A stretch of DNA of 64,000 bases from positions 56,728,713-56,792,712 of the forward strand of contig CM069871.1 of the NCBI GenBank assembly GCA_036172665.1, read 5' to 3'. Positions 45,744 through 57,109 of this stretch are shown piece after piece. The position numbers were made by a program, and so were the translations under genes. The notes beneath the pieces were generated by a model. It had not been told where the DNA came from and did not search any database. It saw only the letters and a list, made by a program, of their open reading frames with translations. This DNA is from Prosopocoilus inquinatus. Its lineage: Eukaryota > Arthropoda > Insecta > Coleoptera > Lucanidae. How positions within the stretch are numbered: the first letter of the stretch is position 1; each line of letters starts with the position of its first letter.

Positions 45744-46990
45744 GATAATTATTCTTGATTCCTATGTTACCGTAAACAAGTGTATTTTGATGTCTTCGAA
45801 CCTGAGAGACTGTAAGTCTAAATCCGTAAATCGCAGAGGTCAAGAGCAATGTGTCAGGGTGTTAATAGTCTTGTTGCAGACACCATGGTAAATATAATAA
45901 TAATTATTCTCGATTACTACGTCACCATAAACAAGTGTATTTTAAAGTCTCGTGTGTGTTAAATGTGTTACAGATAATAAGGTAAATATTCTTATGAATT
46001 TAAGGTTCGTTTTAATTTATTTTTAATTAAAATACTCGATAAAACTAAAACTAATTTATTAACGACTTAAACATTAACACTAACCAATTTATTTTAACAT
46101 AAGTCGAATGATTCAACTAGTCATAAACTCTACTCTTTTCCCCGGCCGACTGTTTAAATATCTGTCTGGTTTTCGAGTTTGTTTGCTTTCGTGTAAACTC
46201 CGGCGTCAGTCGGTCTCGTCATAGTGGTCCAGAGAATTCCGTCGCCGAAGCAGTCCTTCGTTTCTCGCAGCTTCCAGACTCCTGTCGCGCCTGGCTTTGA
46301 CGCGTGTGGCTTCCGATAAATGTCGATGAATCGTCACAATATAATAATTATTCTCGATTTCGACGTTACCGTAAACAAGTGTATTTTGAAATTTCCGATC
46401 CAGAGACCACTCGGAAAGTAAGTATATATCCCTGTACCGCAGAAGTTGAGCCAGCAATGTGTAAAGGTGTTAATTCTCTTGCTGCAGATAATATGGTAAA
46501 GATAATTATTCTCGTTTTCTGTGTAACCACAAACAAGTGTATTTTGAATGCTTCGAAACTGAGAGACCCTAAGACAGTACGTCTATATCCGTGTCCTTCA
46601 GAAGTCGACCCAACATTGTACGTATGTTAGAAAATAGATGGAGAATGTTTGAAATCACTTGCTGTAGTTAACGTGAAATCGATAATTATTCTCGTATTCT
46701 ATGTTAACCCAGACAAGTCGACCCAGCAATGTGTAAGGGTGTTCTTTTGCGACAGAATTCACGGTAAAGATAATTATTCTCGATTCCTGTGTCACCACAA
46801 ACAAGTGTATTTTGAAGGTTTCGAACATAAGAGACCCTAAGATACTACGTCTATATCCGTGTTCCTCACAGGCCGACCCAACAATGTGTGTATGTTAAAA
46901 AGTAGATGGAAAACGTTTCTAATCACTTGCTGCAGTTAAAGTGAAATCGATGATTATTCTCGAACTCTACGTTAACGCAGGCAAGGGTAT
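45744..46990. repeat. Diverged tandem array, period about 155-180 bp
   Basis: GATAATTATTCTCG starts units at about 45744, 45899, 46343, 46501, 46681, 46769 and 46949. Most units continue AACAAGTGTATTTTGA, then CTTCGAACnTGAGAGACCnTAA, CTATATCCGTG and AGCAATGTGT. One unit is about half length (46681-46769), and 45960-46340 holds other sequence including Rep-C fragment 2. Units differ by 10-25%, so this is an old array. Confidence 0.75.
46120..46345 (-). repeat. Rep-C fragment 2 (LTR-like)
   Basis: Shares minus-strand GATTCATCGACA, then GAAGCCACACGCGTCAAAGCC, with 40490-40555 and a downstream TTTAAACAGTCGGCCG block with its counterpart. It lies inside the tandem array at 45744-46990. Confidence 0.4.
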
Positions 46991-48039
46991 CCCAAAATTC
47001 ATATAACAGTGAGATGGCTCAGGCACCGAAACTGCCTTTTAGGACAGAATGGCTAACATGTCGAATGCGATCGACCGGTCGGTCGCGAAATGATTTTTGG
47101 TCGATCACGGTCGACAAGAAACGATTTTGATTTCACAAACGACAAACGCAACACACTTAGTCATGATTCATAAACACAAATGGTCATAGGTTGTAGCTTT
47201 TTTCATATTCATTAGTTAGTACTTATTGGATCATATTGTATTAAACATTTCTAGAAAGAGTTCCAAAAATTTAAATTTTTTGTATCGATTGTAGCATATT
47301 TTTAAGAAGAAAAGTCGATCGTATTAATACAGATCTTCAACATCTTCACCTTAGTCTCATTCGGTAAGCCAAGCGAGAACCATCCCTTCTTTCTGTCGGT
47401 TTTTCGAGAAATTCCCGAGGGAGACTTTTAATGGCCTCCTCGAAAACAGAACCTTCGGCGCCAGGAAACGATTGATATTCACTTAGGTGCAGGAACCGAC
47501 CTTGCGGTTCGGTTATTGCTATGAGATGCAGACATTTCAAAACAGCTCCACTTCCGGGGTCTTCGGGCGACTGACTAAACCCGAAATAGCATCCCCAAAA
47601 AAGTTTCAAGAATTAAGTTAAACCAATATTTCATACGCGGATGTTTTGAAAATTAAAAATCAATAGTGGTACGGAAACAATTACAAAACGAAACTGTCAC
47701 CATTTCCTCGTTATAACAAAACAGACTATAATTATTGCTAATTGAAATAGATCATTTTGCAATTAGGTAACTGTAACACGTTGAAACATTATTTTTTTGT
47801 TGATTATGGTCCATAATTAGGTAAAATTTTGATTGGGTGATTAAAGCACTTCCTAATTTAATATTAGAATTTATTCTGGCGGTTTCGGTGTTTAAACCTT
47901 CATCAGGCCTACAAATTTGGAAAGAAATAAGAGGAATTAATTTATGTACAGTAAAATTGTTGTGATTTAAATTTGAATAATGTGAATAAGTGATTTGTAT
48001 AAATTAAAGTGATATAAGATGAAAATGGATGAGTAACAA
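46991..48039. other. Unassigned DNA; degenerate HHR-like word
   Basis: Bases 47040-47110 are GC-richer (GATCGACCGGTCGGTCG). The minus strand at 47875-47912 has CUGAUGA, GGU/ACC and GAAA, as in a PLE-type hammerhead, but without a palindromic stem III or a convincing stem I. Confidence 0.3.
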
Positions 48040-48470
48040 ATGTAAAGTCTAAAGAGGGGTAGGTAACAGGGTTTTAAAAAGAACAGTAAGACTGTTGGGA
48101 GGGAAGCTCTGAAAGAAATTTTCGAACAACAACTTAGGGAAGTTCGTTTAGAGTTCAATTTTTAGTGTTTAGTTTCGAGACATGACATCATTCATGTGTA
48201 AGTAGTTTGTAAGTTATTTAAATATATTTAGATTTCAATAATAACACCTTTTCCTGTCCTCGCCCCGCTGAGCTCAAGGACTCTTTAAATATATTTAGAT
48301 AATAACACATTTTCCTGTTCTCGTCCCGCTGCGCTCAACGACTTACGGTTTAACTTGATAATTTCGTTTTAGATATACTTGGCCAACATACGTGTTAAAA
48401 ACGTACAAAATAAGCAGAATTATTGAAGCACTGTCCGTAAGTAAATATTTTATTTGTTTATTGTTAATTT
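48040..48470 (+). repeat. Rep-B copy 1
   Basis: It shares with 60795-61505 the ordered words GGTTTTAAAAAGnnCAGTAAG, GAAGTTCGTT, TGTGTAAGTAGTTTG, AATAACACATTTTCCT, CGGCCAACnTACnTGTTAAA and AAATATTTTATTTGTTTATT. About 65 bp within it (near 48240-48310) is duplicated in tandem. This is a dispersed repeat of unknown class. Confidence 0.6.
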
Positions 48471-49715
48471 CAAGAACACTTTTTGCTGACGCGATTGTAA
48501 GAAATTGCAGTCGTAAGACATTGAACATTCGTGAAACATTTTTTTTAATAAATTACTAAATAATAGGTAGTTATACATAGGTGCAAGGTAAAGCTATTTC
48601 TTCCCTTCTCTTTTTCTTTTTATATATTTTTTTCAGAGCCAAGATTTGTCCGAGCAAGAAAAAAAAAACCTAATATTGTGAAATTAGTAGCCCCAAAGAT
48701 TTATCACAACAGAAAGATTTCCTGTGTTTCCGTGTAGCTCGGAAAAAATTCAATACACCAAATATTTACAATACAGTTCGAGTTCGCTGTGTGTTACGAT
48801 CATATCGTGACATATTATTATTAAATTCCGTAAGCTCAAGCCGGTGGCATTTCTTGCGTGGGCAAGAGGAAGGAGCAATATACTTTCACCGGGTACGCAA
48901 AATGCTAAAACCGCTTTGTTTTATCATCCGCAAATAACATGTTTCTGTTTTTGTGTGTTTTATTAGACGTACGATAATTTCTGAGACGATTTCGTTCAGC
49001 ACAACACGTGAGATGAACAAAGCAAAGTAAATACTTTTGCTTGAAATTAATTTAAAAAAGAATAATTAGGAGTATAAAAGGTGGAAAAAAATTAAATAAT
49101 TGTACTCGTAGCATAATAAAAACACTTTTATTTAGAGGATTTGGATAATGATTTCCAAAGTACTTTGGGACTAAAAAATAATAATCAAAGTGAAAGGATT
49201 TATACTTCATTTTATTCATCTATTGTTTCTCTCTTCCTCGGCTCTTTTCCGTAAAAAAATAAGACAAAGTAACCTGAAATTATTAAGTTGCGAGGCCAGT
49301 TAAACTTTTTACCCCTTTGCAAGCCTCCTTCTGACGAATTAATTTTTGTTGGTTTCTTCAATAACAACGTGCACCGGACCCCAGAATTTAATTAACGTAA
49401 TGAATTGCTGACTTTATGTTTTGCCACGTTATTTTCTAAAGCCGATCCGAAGGAATTTGCGGCAACGAGAAAACAAGCAATTTCACATTTTTATTTGAAA
49501 ATAAATCATATTTTTTTTGTACGAAAATATAAACTTACGACCTTGACGTTATTCTAAGCAGGGACTACATCTGTGCCTAAAATGAGGCGTAATGCGATCT
49601 TTGTCACTTGATTTGATATTTAGTATAAGTGCAATTACAGATTAAAGGCACATATCGATGATCTCAAATCATCAATTTGTATTATACTTACGTGGTATTG
49701 ATTTGAGACCATCGA
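48471..49715. other. Unassigned AT-rich DNA
   Basis: No feature that I can support. A short imperfect inverted pair (CACATATCGATGATCTCAAAT and its approximate return) lies at about 49648-49720, just outside the 5' LTR. Confidence 0.35.
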
Positions 49716-50017
49716 TATAATGGAATATTATATTTCATTACATTTTATGGAAAGTTCCCGCGGTGCATCCGGTGCTGATTTAGCGTCTAAAGACAAGCGC
49801 AACGGATGCGCCGCGAAGCCAGGGAAAAATTGCTGAAAGGAATAAAAAAGAAACATGTACAGTATGTATCGAGTCTTCACTAAATAAAGATGCATAAGTT
49901 AAGACATAAAGTGGTTTCACTGAAAAAAAAAAACTTTGCAGTAAAGAAGTGAAAAGCATTTTTTTATTATCTATAACATTGAACAAATCCGAAAAAGGTT
50001 CATTATTATTTATTACA
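49716..50017 (+). repeat. 5' LTR (302 bp)
   Basis: Ends TnTAATGG and TTATTACA. It contains about 70 bp (49865-49935) that the 3' LTR lacks. Clear TSDs were not found, so a flank may be rearranged. Confidence 0.85.
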
Positions 50018-50035
50018 TGGCGATCCTGCCAGCCA
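50018..50035 (+). promoter_or_regulatory. Primer-binding site
   Basis: TGGCGATCCTGCCAG directly abuts the 5' LTR end, as expected for a tRNA-primed LTR element. I do not assign the tRNA. Confidence 0.7.
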
Positions 50036-50590
50036 CGATTTGTAGCTTTTGCAAATTATTATCGTAAATTTATACCGAATTTTGCGCAGATCGCAAACCC
50101 TTTAAATAAATTAAGTCGCAAGTCTGTACAATTTCATTGGGATACAGAATGCCAGAATTCTTTTGAATCTCTAAAAAATTCCTTAATAAGCCCACCCATT
50201 CTGCAGTATCTAAATTTTTCAGCGGAAAATGAATTTATTTTACAAACGGACGCTTCAGGTTACGCGATAGGCGCAGTTCTTTCAAATTCAGACGAAAAAC
50301 CAATTGCCTATGCCAGTAGAGCATAAAATAAGGCTGAGATAAATTATGCTACAATTGAAAAGGAACTCCTAGCCACTGTTTGGGCAATAAAACATTTTCG
50401 GCCTTATCTATATAGGCGGAAGTTTAAAATTTTTACTGATCACAGACCTTTAGTATATTTATTTGGCATGAACAATCCATCATCTAGATTAACTAAATTT
50501 AGGCTTTTACTTGAAGAATTTGATTTTACAGTAACTTATATAAAAGGTAAAGAAAACGCGGCAGCCATGCGTTATCAAGAATTCAAATAG
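50036..50590 (+). pseudogene. Ty3-type RT C-terminus and RNase H, broken
   Basis: It opens in the RT thumb/connection (FANYYRKFIPNFAQIANPLN) and continues into RNase H: LQTDASGYAIGAVL (first catalytic Asp), YASRA, a TAA at 50324-50326, then [20 protein letters not shown] (catalytic Glu), [12 protein letters not shown] (third Asp) and [11 protein letters not shown]. The final D-LSR motif is degraded. There is no RT palm, so it cannot reverse-transcribe. Confidence 0.85.
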
Positions 50591-50610
50591 AATTAAAAGA
50601 TCTTAGAGAG

Positions 50611-52215
50611 ATGTCTACTAATATTTTTGTAGTTACTAGATCTCATACAAAACAAAATTCAGCATTACAGACTAAACCCCACAATAAAGAGAGGGATGCT
50701 AATGACCATCCAGGAATAGTTGAATTATTGAAAAAACCAATGAACTCTGTAGAACTCAGGCAGTTACAGTTTACTGACACAAAAGGTGTTTACAGTAAGG
50801 ATTTGATAAAATCGGGTAATATTTTATACGATACAAAGAAACAAATAATTTTTATTAAGCAACATTATCGATCAACACTTGCCCTAGACGCAGAGTTGAG
50901 ATGTTTGCAGAATATATGCAGGAAATATGGAATTCCGCAATTGTGTATTTTTAAAAGTAAAGAAAATAAAAACTTGATTGCCCGTTTATCGAAGGAGCTT
51001 CGTTTACTCCAAGATTTTAATATTAAAATCTGCGTAATTAGCAATGCGAAAAGAATCGACTGTAAACAAACACGTCAATTAATTTTGAACGATTTTCATC
51101 TTCTCCATACGGGAGGACATGCAGGTATGTACGCTAATATTAAAAAACACTATTTTTGGGAAAATTTAAAGGAGGATGTCAATAAGTGTGTAGCCAAATG
51201 TGATGATTGCCAACGATATAAATATTCGAGGCCTCATATAGAACCGCTAGCAATCACCACCACAGCATCTTCGGCATTCCAAAAAATTTGCTTAGATCTT
51301 GTAGGACCGTTAAACCAAGATAATGATGATAACAGATACATTTTAACAGTTCAAGTGAGCTTACCAAATTTGTAGAAGGATATCCTATTAAAGACAAAGA
51401 AGCAGAAACAGTAGCGAAAGCATTTGTTAATAATTTTATTTTAAAATTTGGGATACCAAATGAAATTGTTTCTGACCAAGGGACAGAATTTTTGGCACAA
51501 ATATTTGAAGAGACAGCAAAAATTTTAGGCATTAAACAATTAGCACTGCTTATCATCATCAAACTCTAGGGTCATTAGAAAATACACATAAACACCTTGG
51601 CGCTTATTTGCGTATTCAAATAGCTAAATTCCCATATACTTGGAGTTCTTGGGTACCGTTTTGGTGTTTTTCTTTTAATAACAGTATACACACAGAAACA
51701 AAATACACACCGTATGAGTTAGTTTTTGGGAAAAAATGTAATTTGCCGAGTAGTATAATGAGTAATATAGATCCAATATATAATTTTTAGAGTTATCCTC
51801 TTGAATTAAAATTTAGATTGCAGTCTGCCTGGCAAGACGCGAAAAATAATCTGATTGAATCTAAAATGAACAGAAAATGTATGTTAGATAAAAAATGTAA
51901 CAATAATGTTAGCTATAAGTTTAACGATAAGGTTTTGTTAAGGAGTGAAACAAATAATAAACTCGAACCCTTATATCAAGGGCCGTTTAAAGTTATAAGT
52001 GTGGAGTCACCAAATATAACTCTGAAAATAAAAAATAAAATGGTGAAAGTGCATAAAAATAGAGTGAAAAAATACCACGAACAGACTTTTAAAAAAAAAA
52101 AAAATAAAGGTGTCAGGAAAGAAAAGTTAACATTTTGCGCGCGCAAAAGAGTTAGTTCAGAGGGTATGTTTAAGTTTAAGAATTTTATTTTGCAGTTTTA
52201 TTTTGAAAGTGTGTA
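50611..52215 (+). pseudogene. Ty3-type integrase, two frameshifts
   Basis: A 254-codon frame (50611-51375) covers a linker, the HHCC zinc finger (HLLHTGGHAGMYANIKKHYF then CDDCQRYK) and the first catalytic Asp (ICLDLVGPL). A frameshift near 51350 leads to LKFGIPNEIVSDQGTEF (second Asp) and another near 51540 to the Glu helix. The 51608-51790 frame holds NNSIHTETKYTPYELVFGK and ends in TAG. Bases 51818-52216 hold the C-terminal barrel-like part (FNDKVLLRSE, LEPLYQGPFKVISV, VHKNRVKKYHE). The tail is K-rich. Confidence 0.85.
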
Positions 52216-52432
52216 GTTTAAGAATTTTATTTCGATATTTTATTACGCATAAGGTTATCTAGAAATGTGGGATAGGCCAAGAATTTCGCTTCATTATCAA
52301 TTTTATTAGTATACGCTTGGGTTAAGAAATTTTGCTTACTTATAAGTACTAATATTTTTGAAACTTTTACTATAAGTACTAATATTTTAGAAAAATTTAA
52401 ATTCTAATCTAATCTAAATTTTTCCTTTGCTG

Positions 52433-52441
52433 CGAGGGAGA
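52433..52441 (+). other. Polypurine tract
   Basis: GAGGGAGA immediately precedes the 3' LTR, the expected plus-strand primer site. Confidence 0.65.
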
Positions 52442-52673
52442 TGTAATGGAATATTATATTTCATTACATTTTATGGAAAGTTCCCGCGGTGCATGCGGTG
52501 TTGACTTAGCGTCTAAAGACAAGCGCAACGAATGCGCCGCGAAGCCAGGGAAAAATTGCTGAAAGGAATAAAAAAGAAACATGTACAGTATTTGCAGTAA
52601 AGAAGTGAAAAGCATTTCTTTATTATTTATAACATTGAACAAATCGGAAAAAGGTTCATTATTATTTATTACA
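52442..52673 (+). repeat. 3' LTR (232 bp)
   Basis: Starts TGTAATGG and ends TTATTACA, with short inverted terminal repeats TGTAAT/ATTACA. It lacks about 70 bp found in the 5' LTR. Confidence 0.85.
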
Positions 52674-54241
52674 ATTGGCCTAATTAGCCACCCAAATTTT
52701 TGAAAATAGAATCATATTTACTTGATGATAGAAAATGGTCACTAGTATGATTGCTATCTTCCTAGACCCATGTACAGACATGTGTAGGCATTAATCAAAG
52801 CAAAACCCGTTCTTTCCAAGCTGACATAAAGAGAATTAATAATAATTGAAGAAAAAAAAAACAATGAAATGATAAACGAAAACGACTCTTCAATCCGGTA
52901 GTTATTCATGGCGCTTTTTCTTTGAAATAAATTCCTGTGTAGAAAATTTGATATATTTGAAATTTTAACTTTGTACCTAAGCTCACAAAAGAAAATCTCT
53001 CCCAGTATTAAGTTTTATCGTTCGACGTACCAAAAGTCTATGTTATGAACGGAGAAAAAAAATCCGAGCAGAACGCTCGCCCCTAAATTAAATTTTTTTT
53101 GCTACACAAAAATTTTCTGTATTCACGCGACGATGAAGAGCGAACGAATCATTTGTCTTGCGTTTCGCTGCTTTATATTTTCGCTCACGTTGCACATTCC
53201 GACATTCGCCGGGATCATTTAGATTCGGCACAATGGAGATGGTATTCCGATCTTTTCAGTAAGAATGGCTGCGGTTGAATGACTTTATTTCTTTTCAGTT
53301 GAGTCATCTTGGCATTACCGCTTTATATTAATAGTCCATTGATTATTATCTACGTTCAGTAAACTTACTCCGGCGGTTTATTTAAAACTTTGAAACATAT
53401 AAAAAAATACAGTTGATTGCAAATAATGGATTATCAAATTAAGTGTATCTTGACCGCGTTTACGGGACGCAACTGTTGACAACTGTTGCTAACATCGGCT
53501 CCCTGAAACGCAACGATGAGCGAGACGCTGACTGCCAATTGTCGTGCAGCATCATTTTTCAGCTTTGCACGTCTTCATTTATGTATTTAATGTTTTATTC
53601 GGCCAGAGGATTCTCGGCCAGAGGATTCGCGAAAGTGTGGACGTGTATAAAATCTTTTATAGCATTTTATAACTTTTTACGACGTTTCTTCTGTTCCTTC
53701 AGACAACTGAACAAACTTCTTTACGACCTTTGCATTAAACCAACTGCTTTCGTAGGTGTCACATTTGTGAATCATACGAATGAGTAGTGAAAAATATATA
53801 TTATACACTAGGGTGCACTCTAGGAAGCACCCAGAGCATCGTACTACCTGTTACAGTTCGATTTGACTGAAACGTTTTGGCAACAACGTTAACGCGTTAA
53901 TTCGTTGGTGGACTTGACAACTTCTTCCGTTCAGATACCGTTTGAAATACTAGCTCACTATTTGTCTGTCGTTTCAAAAATTCTAACGCCATCTCTTCCC
54001 GATTAGTTGGCCATTTCTCGTACCGGAGGATGACGCCACTGTATTCATTTCTCTGTTAAGTTCACTCGTGCTTTCGTTATTTCGCGAATCTGTGTAAATT
54101 GTGATTGCAAGATTCATTTAAATTATTTTTTTAACTCGTCGTGCCTTATTTGAAATGTGTTTTCGCACCTCAAACCAACGAACTACTAGGTTCAAGGAAA
54201 CAGCAAGTATGTCTAATCGGTCATTAAGCACGTTTTACGAC
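52674..54241. other. Unassigned DNA
   Basis: Bases 53440-53790 carry a 114-codon plus-strand open frame with a duplicated SARGF-type pentapeptide, and GC content rises to about 54240. No domain is recognised. It might be exonic or a relic; no splice evidence was found. Confidence 0.3.
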
Positions 54242-54292
54242 GCTACATTTTTTATAATTCAAATTAACCTCCGTCCACAATAATTTTTATAT

Positions 54293-54340
54293 CCGTAGAT
54301 ACGTATTTTGGCAGCTAAACTGCCATCTTCAGTACGCTAC
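54293..54340 (-). ncRNA. PLE hammerhead-like motif with G12 replaced by A
   Basis: Minus strand: CUGAAGA, stem II GGCAG/CUGCC, then AAAA where GAAA is expected, palindrome AUACGUAU, triplet AUC, and stem I UACG/CGUA. G12 is a key catalytic base, so this copy should not cleave. Confidence 0.6.
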
Positions 54341-54476
54341 CAACTTAAAAGCACTAAAAAATGTCTAAAAACGACTCAACCATACTGACAAAATCATAAA
54401 AATGATGTTTGAGGTATGATTTTATCAGTGTGATTAGGTTGTTTTTAGACATTTTTTAGTGCTTTTAAGTTGGTAG

Positions 54477-54520
54477 CGTACTGAAGATGGCAGCTTAGCC
54501 GCCGAAATACGTATCTACGG
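54477..54520 (+). ncRNA. PLE hammerhead-like motif, core intact
   Basis: CUGAAGA 54481-54487, stem II GGCAGC/GCCGCC with one A-C mismatch and one extra U before it, GAAA 54503-54506, palindrome AUACGUAU, triplet AUC ending at 54515, stem I UACG/CGUA. Best-preserved PLE-type copy in the window. Confidence 0.6.
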
Positions 54521-54602
54521 ATATAAAAATTATTGTGGGGAGAGGTTAATTTCAATTATCTCTTAAACCACAGTCTCCTTTACTATTTTAGCTACATTTT
54601 TT

Positions 54603-55410
54603 CTTTCTTTCGGCGACAGATTCGTTTCTTTTTGGGGGAATATTGGGTGAAGCTTTGGTAGTTAAAGTTACGGTGTACTGAACCACTTCTTCGAGGTTTA
54701 CGCTGGAACCGCATTCCTGATTTACCGTTTTACTCCGACGCTTCGGCGAGTCCATTTCACGTATTCGGAGGGGGAGTAGCAAGCAGTTCGACGAAACGGG
54801 CGACGTGGACTGCACGTGCCACCTATTTATGGCCTTTTGAAGTCGATGACCTTATTAGCTGATCACACACCGTAACGTAACCCATTTGCTTTACTTTTAC
54901 TTTTATTTCGCCCTTTTAAGCGCATTTAAGTTCGTCAGATCGCAGTGAATTCGTTAAAGAAAATTAAAACGTCAATTATTCTGTATAACTCAAGTTGATC
55001 GTAGTGTTCATGGTTTCGGGACTCAAGGTCCAGTTGCTCTATGAGGACTAATCCTTTACGTTCCACTGTAAACTAATCTGTCGAGTTTAGTTGTGACTTA
55101 CCGGCGTTTATGACGTAATTTAATCCTATTGGTCTACATGTTTATTATATTAACAACTTCGAAACGTTACCCACTTGTATTTCTGTCTAACCCTACGCTG
55201 AACGCAAAAATTGTGACATATCTCCTAGTGCACGCTGTAGCGCCTTGGAAAGTAGCTTTATAGTACAAACTTTAGAGGTTATTTAGTACATCTTTCAAAT
55301 AATCCGCTCGTCTCCTTCAGAGTCTAACTTCGCTGCTGTTCGAAGAAAACAACGTGTACTTAAAACCAGTTGTTTTAGTGTCCAGGAGAATAACATAAAA
55401 GTATTGTAAA
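54603..55410. other. Unassigned DNA
   Basis: GC content is slightly raised. No recognisable gene. A 75-codon minus-strand frame (54588-54815) is not supported by any motif. Confidence 0.3.
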
Positions 55411-55630
55411 GATAAATTAGCGACATCTTACTATCGCTTTTTGACCTGACATTGCAGTAGGATCACTCTTACATCGCAATTGCGAATAAAGTGGACAAGT
55501 CGTTTTAGTTTGCAGTGGGAATGTCGAGGTACGTCTCTGCTGAAGAAGCCCCAAGCAGGTCTGAAACAGCTGTAGAGAGGCTGCTCGAGGTTTTCACTGC
55601 AATCAAAAACGGTTTGCACAATTTTTTTTT
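55411..55630 (+). repeat. Rep-H copy 5
   Basis: It begins with an inverted segment (55411-55462, AGCGACATCTTACTATCGCT) and then runs in the plus orientation through the hammerhead to TTTGCACAATTTT. The flip between GTAGGAT and ACATCGCAATTGCGAATAAA resembles the foldback seen in copies 2-4. No TSD is clear. A further Rep-H scrap (TTGCAAATCGTTTTTGATTG) lies at 55882-55901. Confidence 0.75.
55533..55581 (+). ncRNA. Hammerhead ribozyme in Rep-H copy 5, slightly decayed
   Basis: CUGAAGA 55540-55546, GAAA 55563-55566, ACAGCUGU and GUA are all present. Stem II AGCCC/GGUCU has one mismatch, and the first stem I pair is lost (G opposite G). Probably weak. Confidence 0.6.
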
Positions 55631-55639
55631 TTAAGTTTG

Positions 55640-56645
55640 TGTTTGTCAATGCATGTACGTAATTGTAATGCAATCGCTTTACTTTTACTAACTTTGGCTA
55701 TCAGGTCATTTCTTCAGAACGCAAACATACCATATAAATTTCTCAATAAGATTTTTAAATCCTAAGTTCAAAAATGAAAATTTCATAGATAAAAAGGAAA
55801 ACTGTAGTGTTCAACTTTCTTTCAAATTTTTAATTACTCTCACAAAACTTAATACAGAATAAAACGAAGTAAAAATTTGGTTGCAAATCGTTTTTGATTG
55901 CAGCGGATCCGTCAAGCGATCACAGGATGTTGTTACTTAATCTTTTCATAAAAACAATATTATAAAGCAGCGATCAAAGAATCTGAAATATTAGAGGACT
56001 TAAGGCCCGGTATTTTCATCTCTCATCAACTTTAATCGTTAGTTTATTCTCATAATTACAATTATAGAGACAATTGTTTCTATAGAAATTAATCACCGAT
56101 CAGATTATTATAATAAGAAATCTAACTTAAAAATATGTAAATGTTATACCTGAAGTATTTCGCAGACAATTATATGTAGATTCAGTCATTTGCACTCTAA
56201 ATATTCCAAGTTTAACTCTGAACACAATACGCATATGTACGCCGCTGACAAAGAAGATACGGAATATAATTAGAATATAATTATTAATTAACCTAATTTC
56301 CAATAATAATTCATATCATATCCCTTTTGAAACAATTCTCGTATTACATAATCAACCCGTCAGGCAACATTCGTAGTAAGTGTTTGCTACAAGGAATCTT
56401 TCCAGGTCAACTGATATGTGTTTAAGTTTTAGTTACTCTATTTATATTCATAGTACCTTAGCCCTCATTAATTTTAATTAGATCACAGTATAAGGCGAAA
56501 AATAGCGCTCCAGTGAATGAGAATTAGTTTTACAAGATTCGTTTTTAAGTATATGTAAGAGACAGCATTACTAGGCTCTAAATAATTGAATCATTTATCG
56601 TTGAAAGGGATTAAGTCATTTTTTTAAGTTTCGAGAAAACTAAAA
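55640..56645. other. Unassigned AT-rich DNA
   Basis: Nothing supported beyond the Rep-H scrap at 55882-55901. Confidence 0.35.
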
Positions 56646-56649
56646 AGGA

Positions 56650-56775
56650 AGTTTTTAGAAAAATTTTGTGCAAATCGTTTTCACTGCAATCAAAAACGAT
56701 TTGCATAAAATTTATCTAAAAACTTTCATTATGCTTTGACAGCAAGCATGGCCGCCTTGTATGGGGGACTTATCG
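56650..56775. repeat. Rep-H copy 6, terminal hairpin only
   Basis: TTTTTAGAAAAATTTTGTGC through CAAATCGTTTT is followed at once by its inverse (56686-56723), then GCAAGCATGGCCGCC. The hammerhead centre is missing. It resembles a collapsed foldback of copy 3. Confidence 0.65.
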
Positions 56776-57109
56776 CGAATACAAACACAAATAAATGATG
56801 ATTGAGATACAACGATACGATCGTATAGAAGTCAAACCAAAACTATGATATGTCATTATCAAGGTATTCAACATATCAAAAATAATTGTATTGTATCAAT
56901 TTTTAAGACGAGGTTCCGTTCAGTGCATTTTTTAGGATACTTTTAAGTAATTGAAGTTGGTTGTTGTCTGATGAAAATTGTAAGTACCAAGTTTTTTTAA
57001 TCTTGAACCGGACAGAAACATGATGGGAATACACTCAACGTTTTGTTATAGATTTATAGCTCCTGACGGAGCTATACTTGATACTTTTAATGTTTTCATT
57101 TGACTCTGC

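Larger units (their letters stand above)
49716..52673 (+). mobile_element. Ty3/gypsy LTR retrotransposon lacking gag and protease
   Basis: It has two LTRs, a primer-binding site, RT C-terminus with RNase H, integrase and a polypurine tract, all on the plus strand. The PBS region runs straight into the RT C-terminal part at about 50035, so gag, protease and most of RT are gone. LTRs differ at about 8 of 230 aligned positions plus one 70 bp indel. No envelope gene is present. It is inactive. Confidence 0.9.
54242..54602. mobile_element. PLE-derived short element with 12 bp TSD
   Basis: Identical 12-mers GCTACATTTTTT lie at 54242-54253 and 54591-54602. The 337 bp body is two copies of the PLE terminal repeat in inverted orientation (54260-54400 minus, 54410-54590 plus), each with a hammerhead-like motif. 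It matches the 18060-18132 and 20070-20224 ends of the PLE. No coding sequence, so it was probably mobilised in trans or is an extreme truncation. Confidence 0.85.

Noticed and set aside
47875..47912. CUGAUGA...GAAA hammerhead-like word on the minus strand
   Set aside because: Stem III is not palindromic and stem I cannot be formed convincingly. Kept only as a possible relic.
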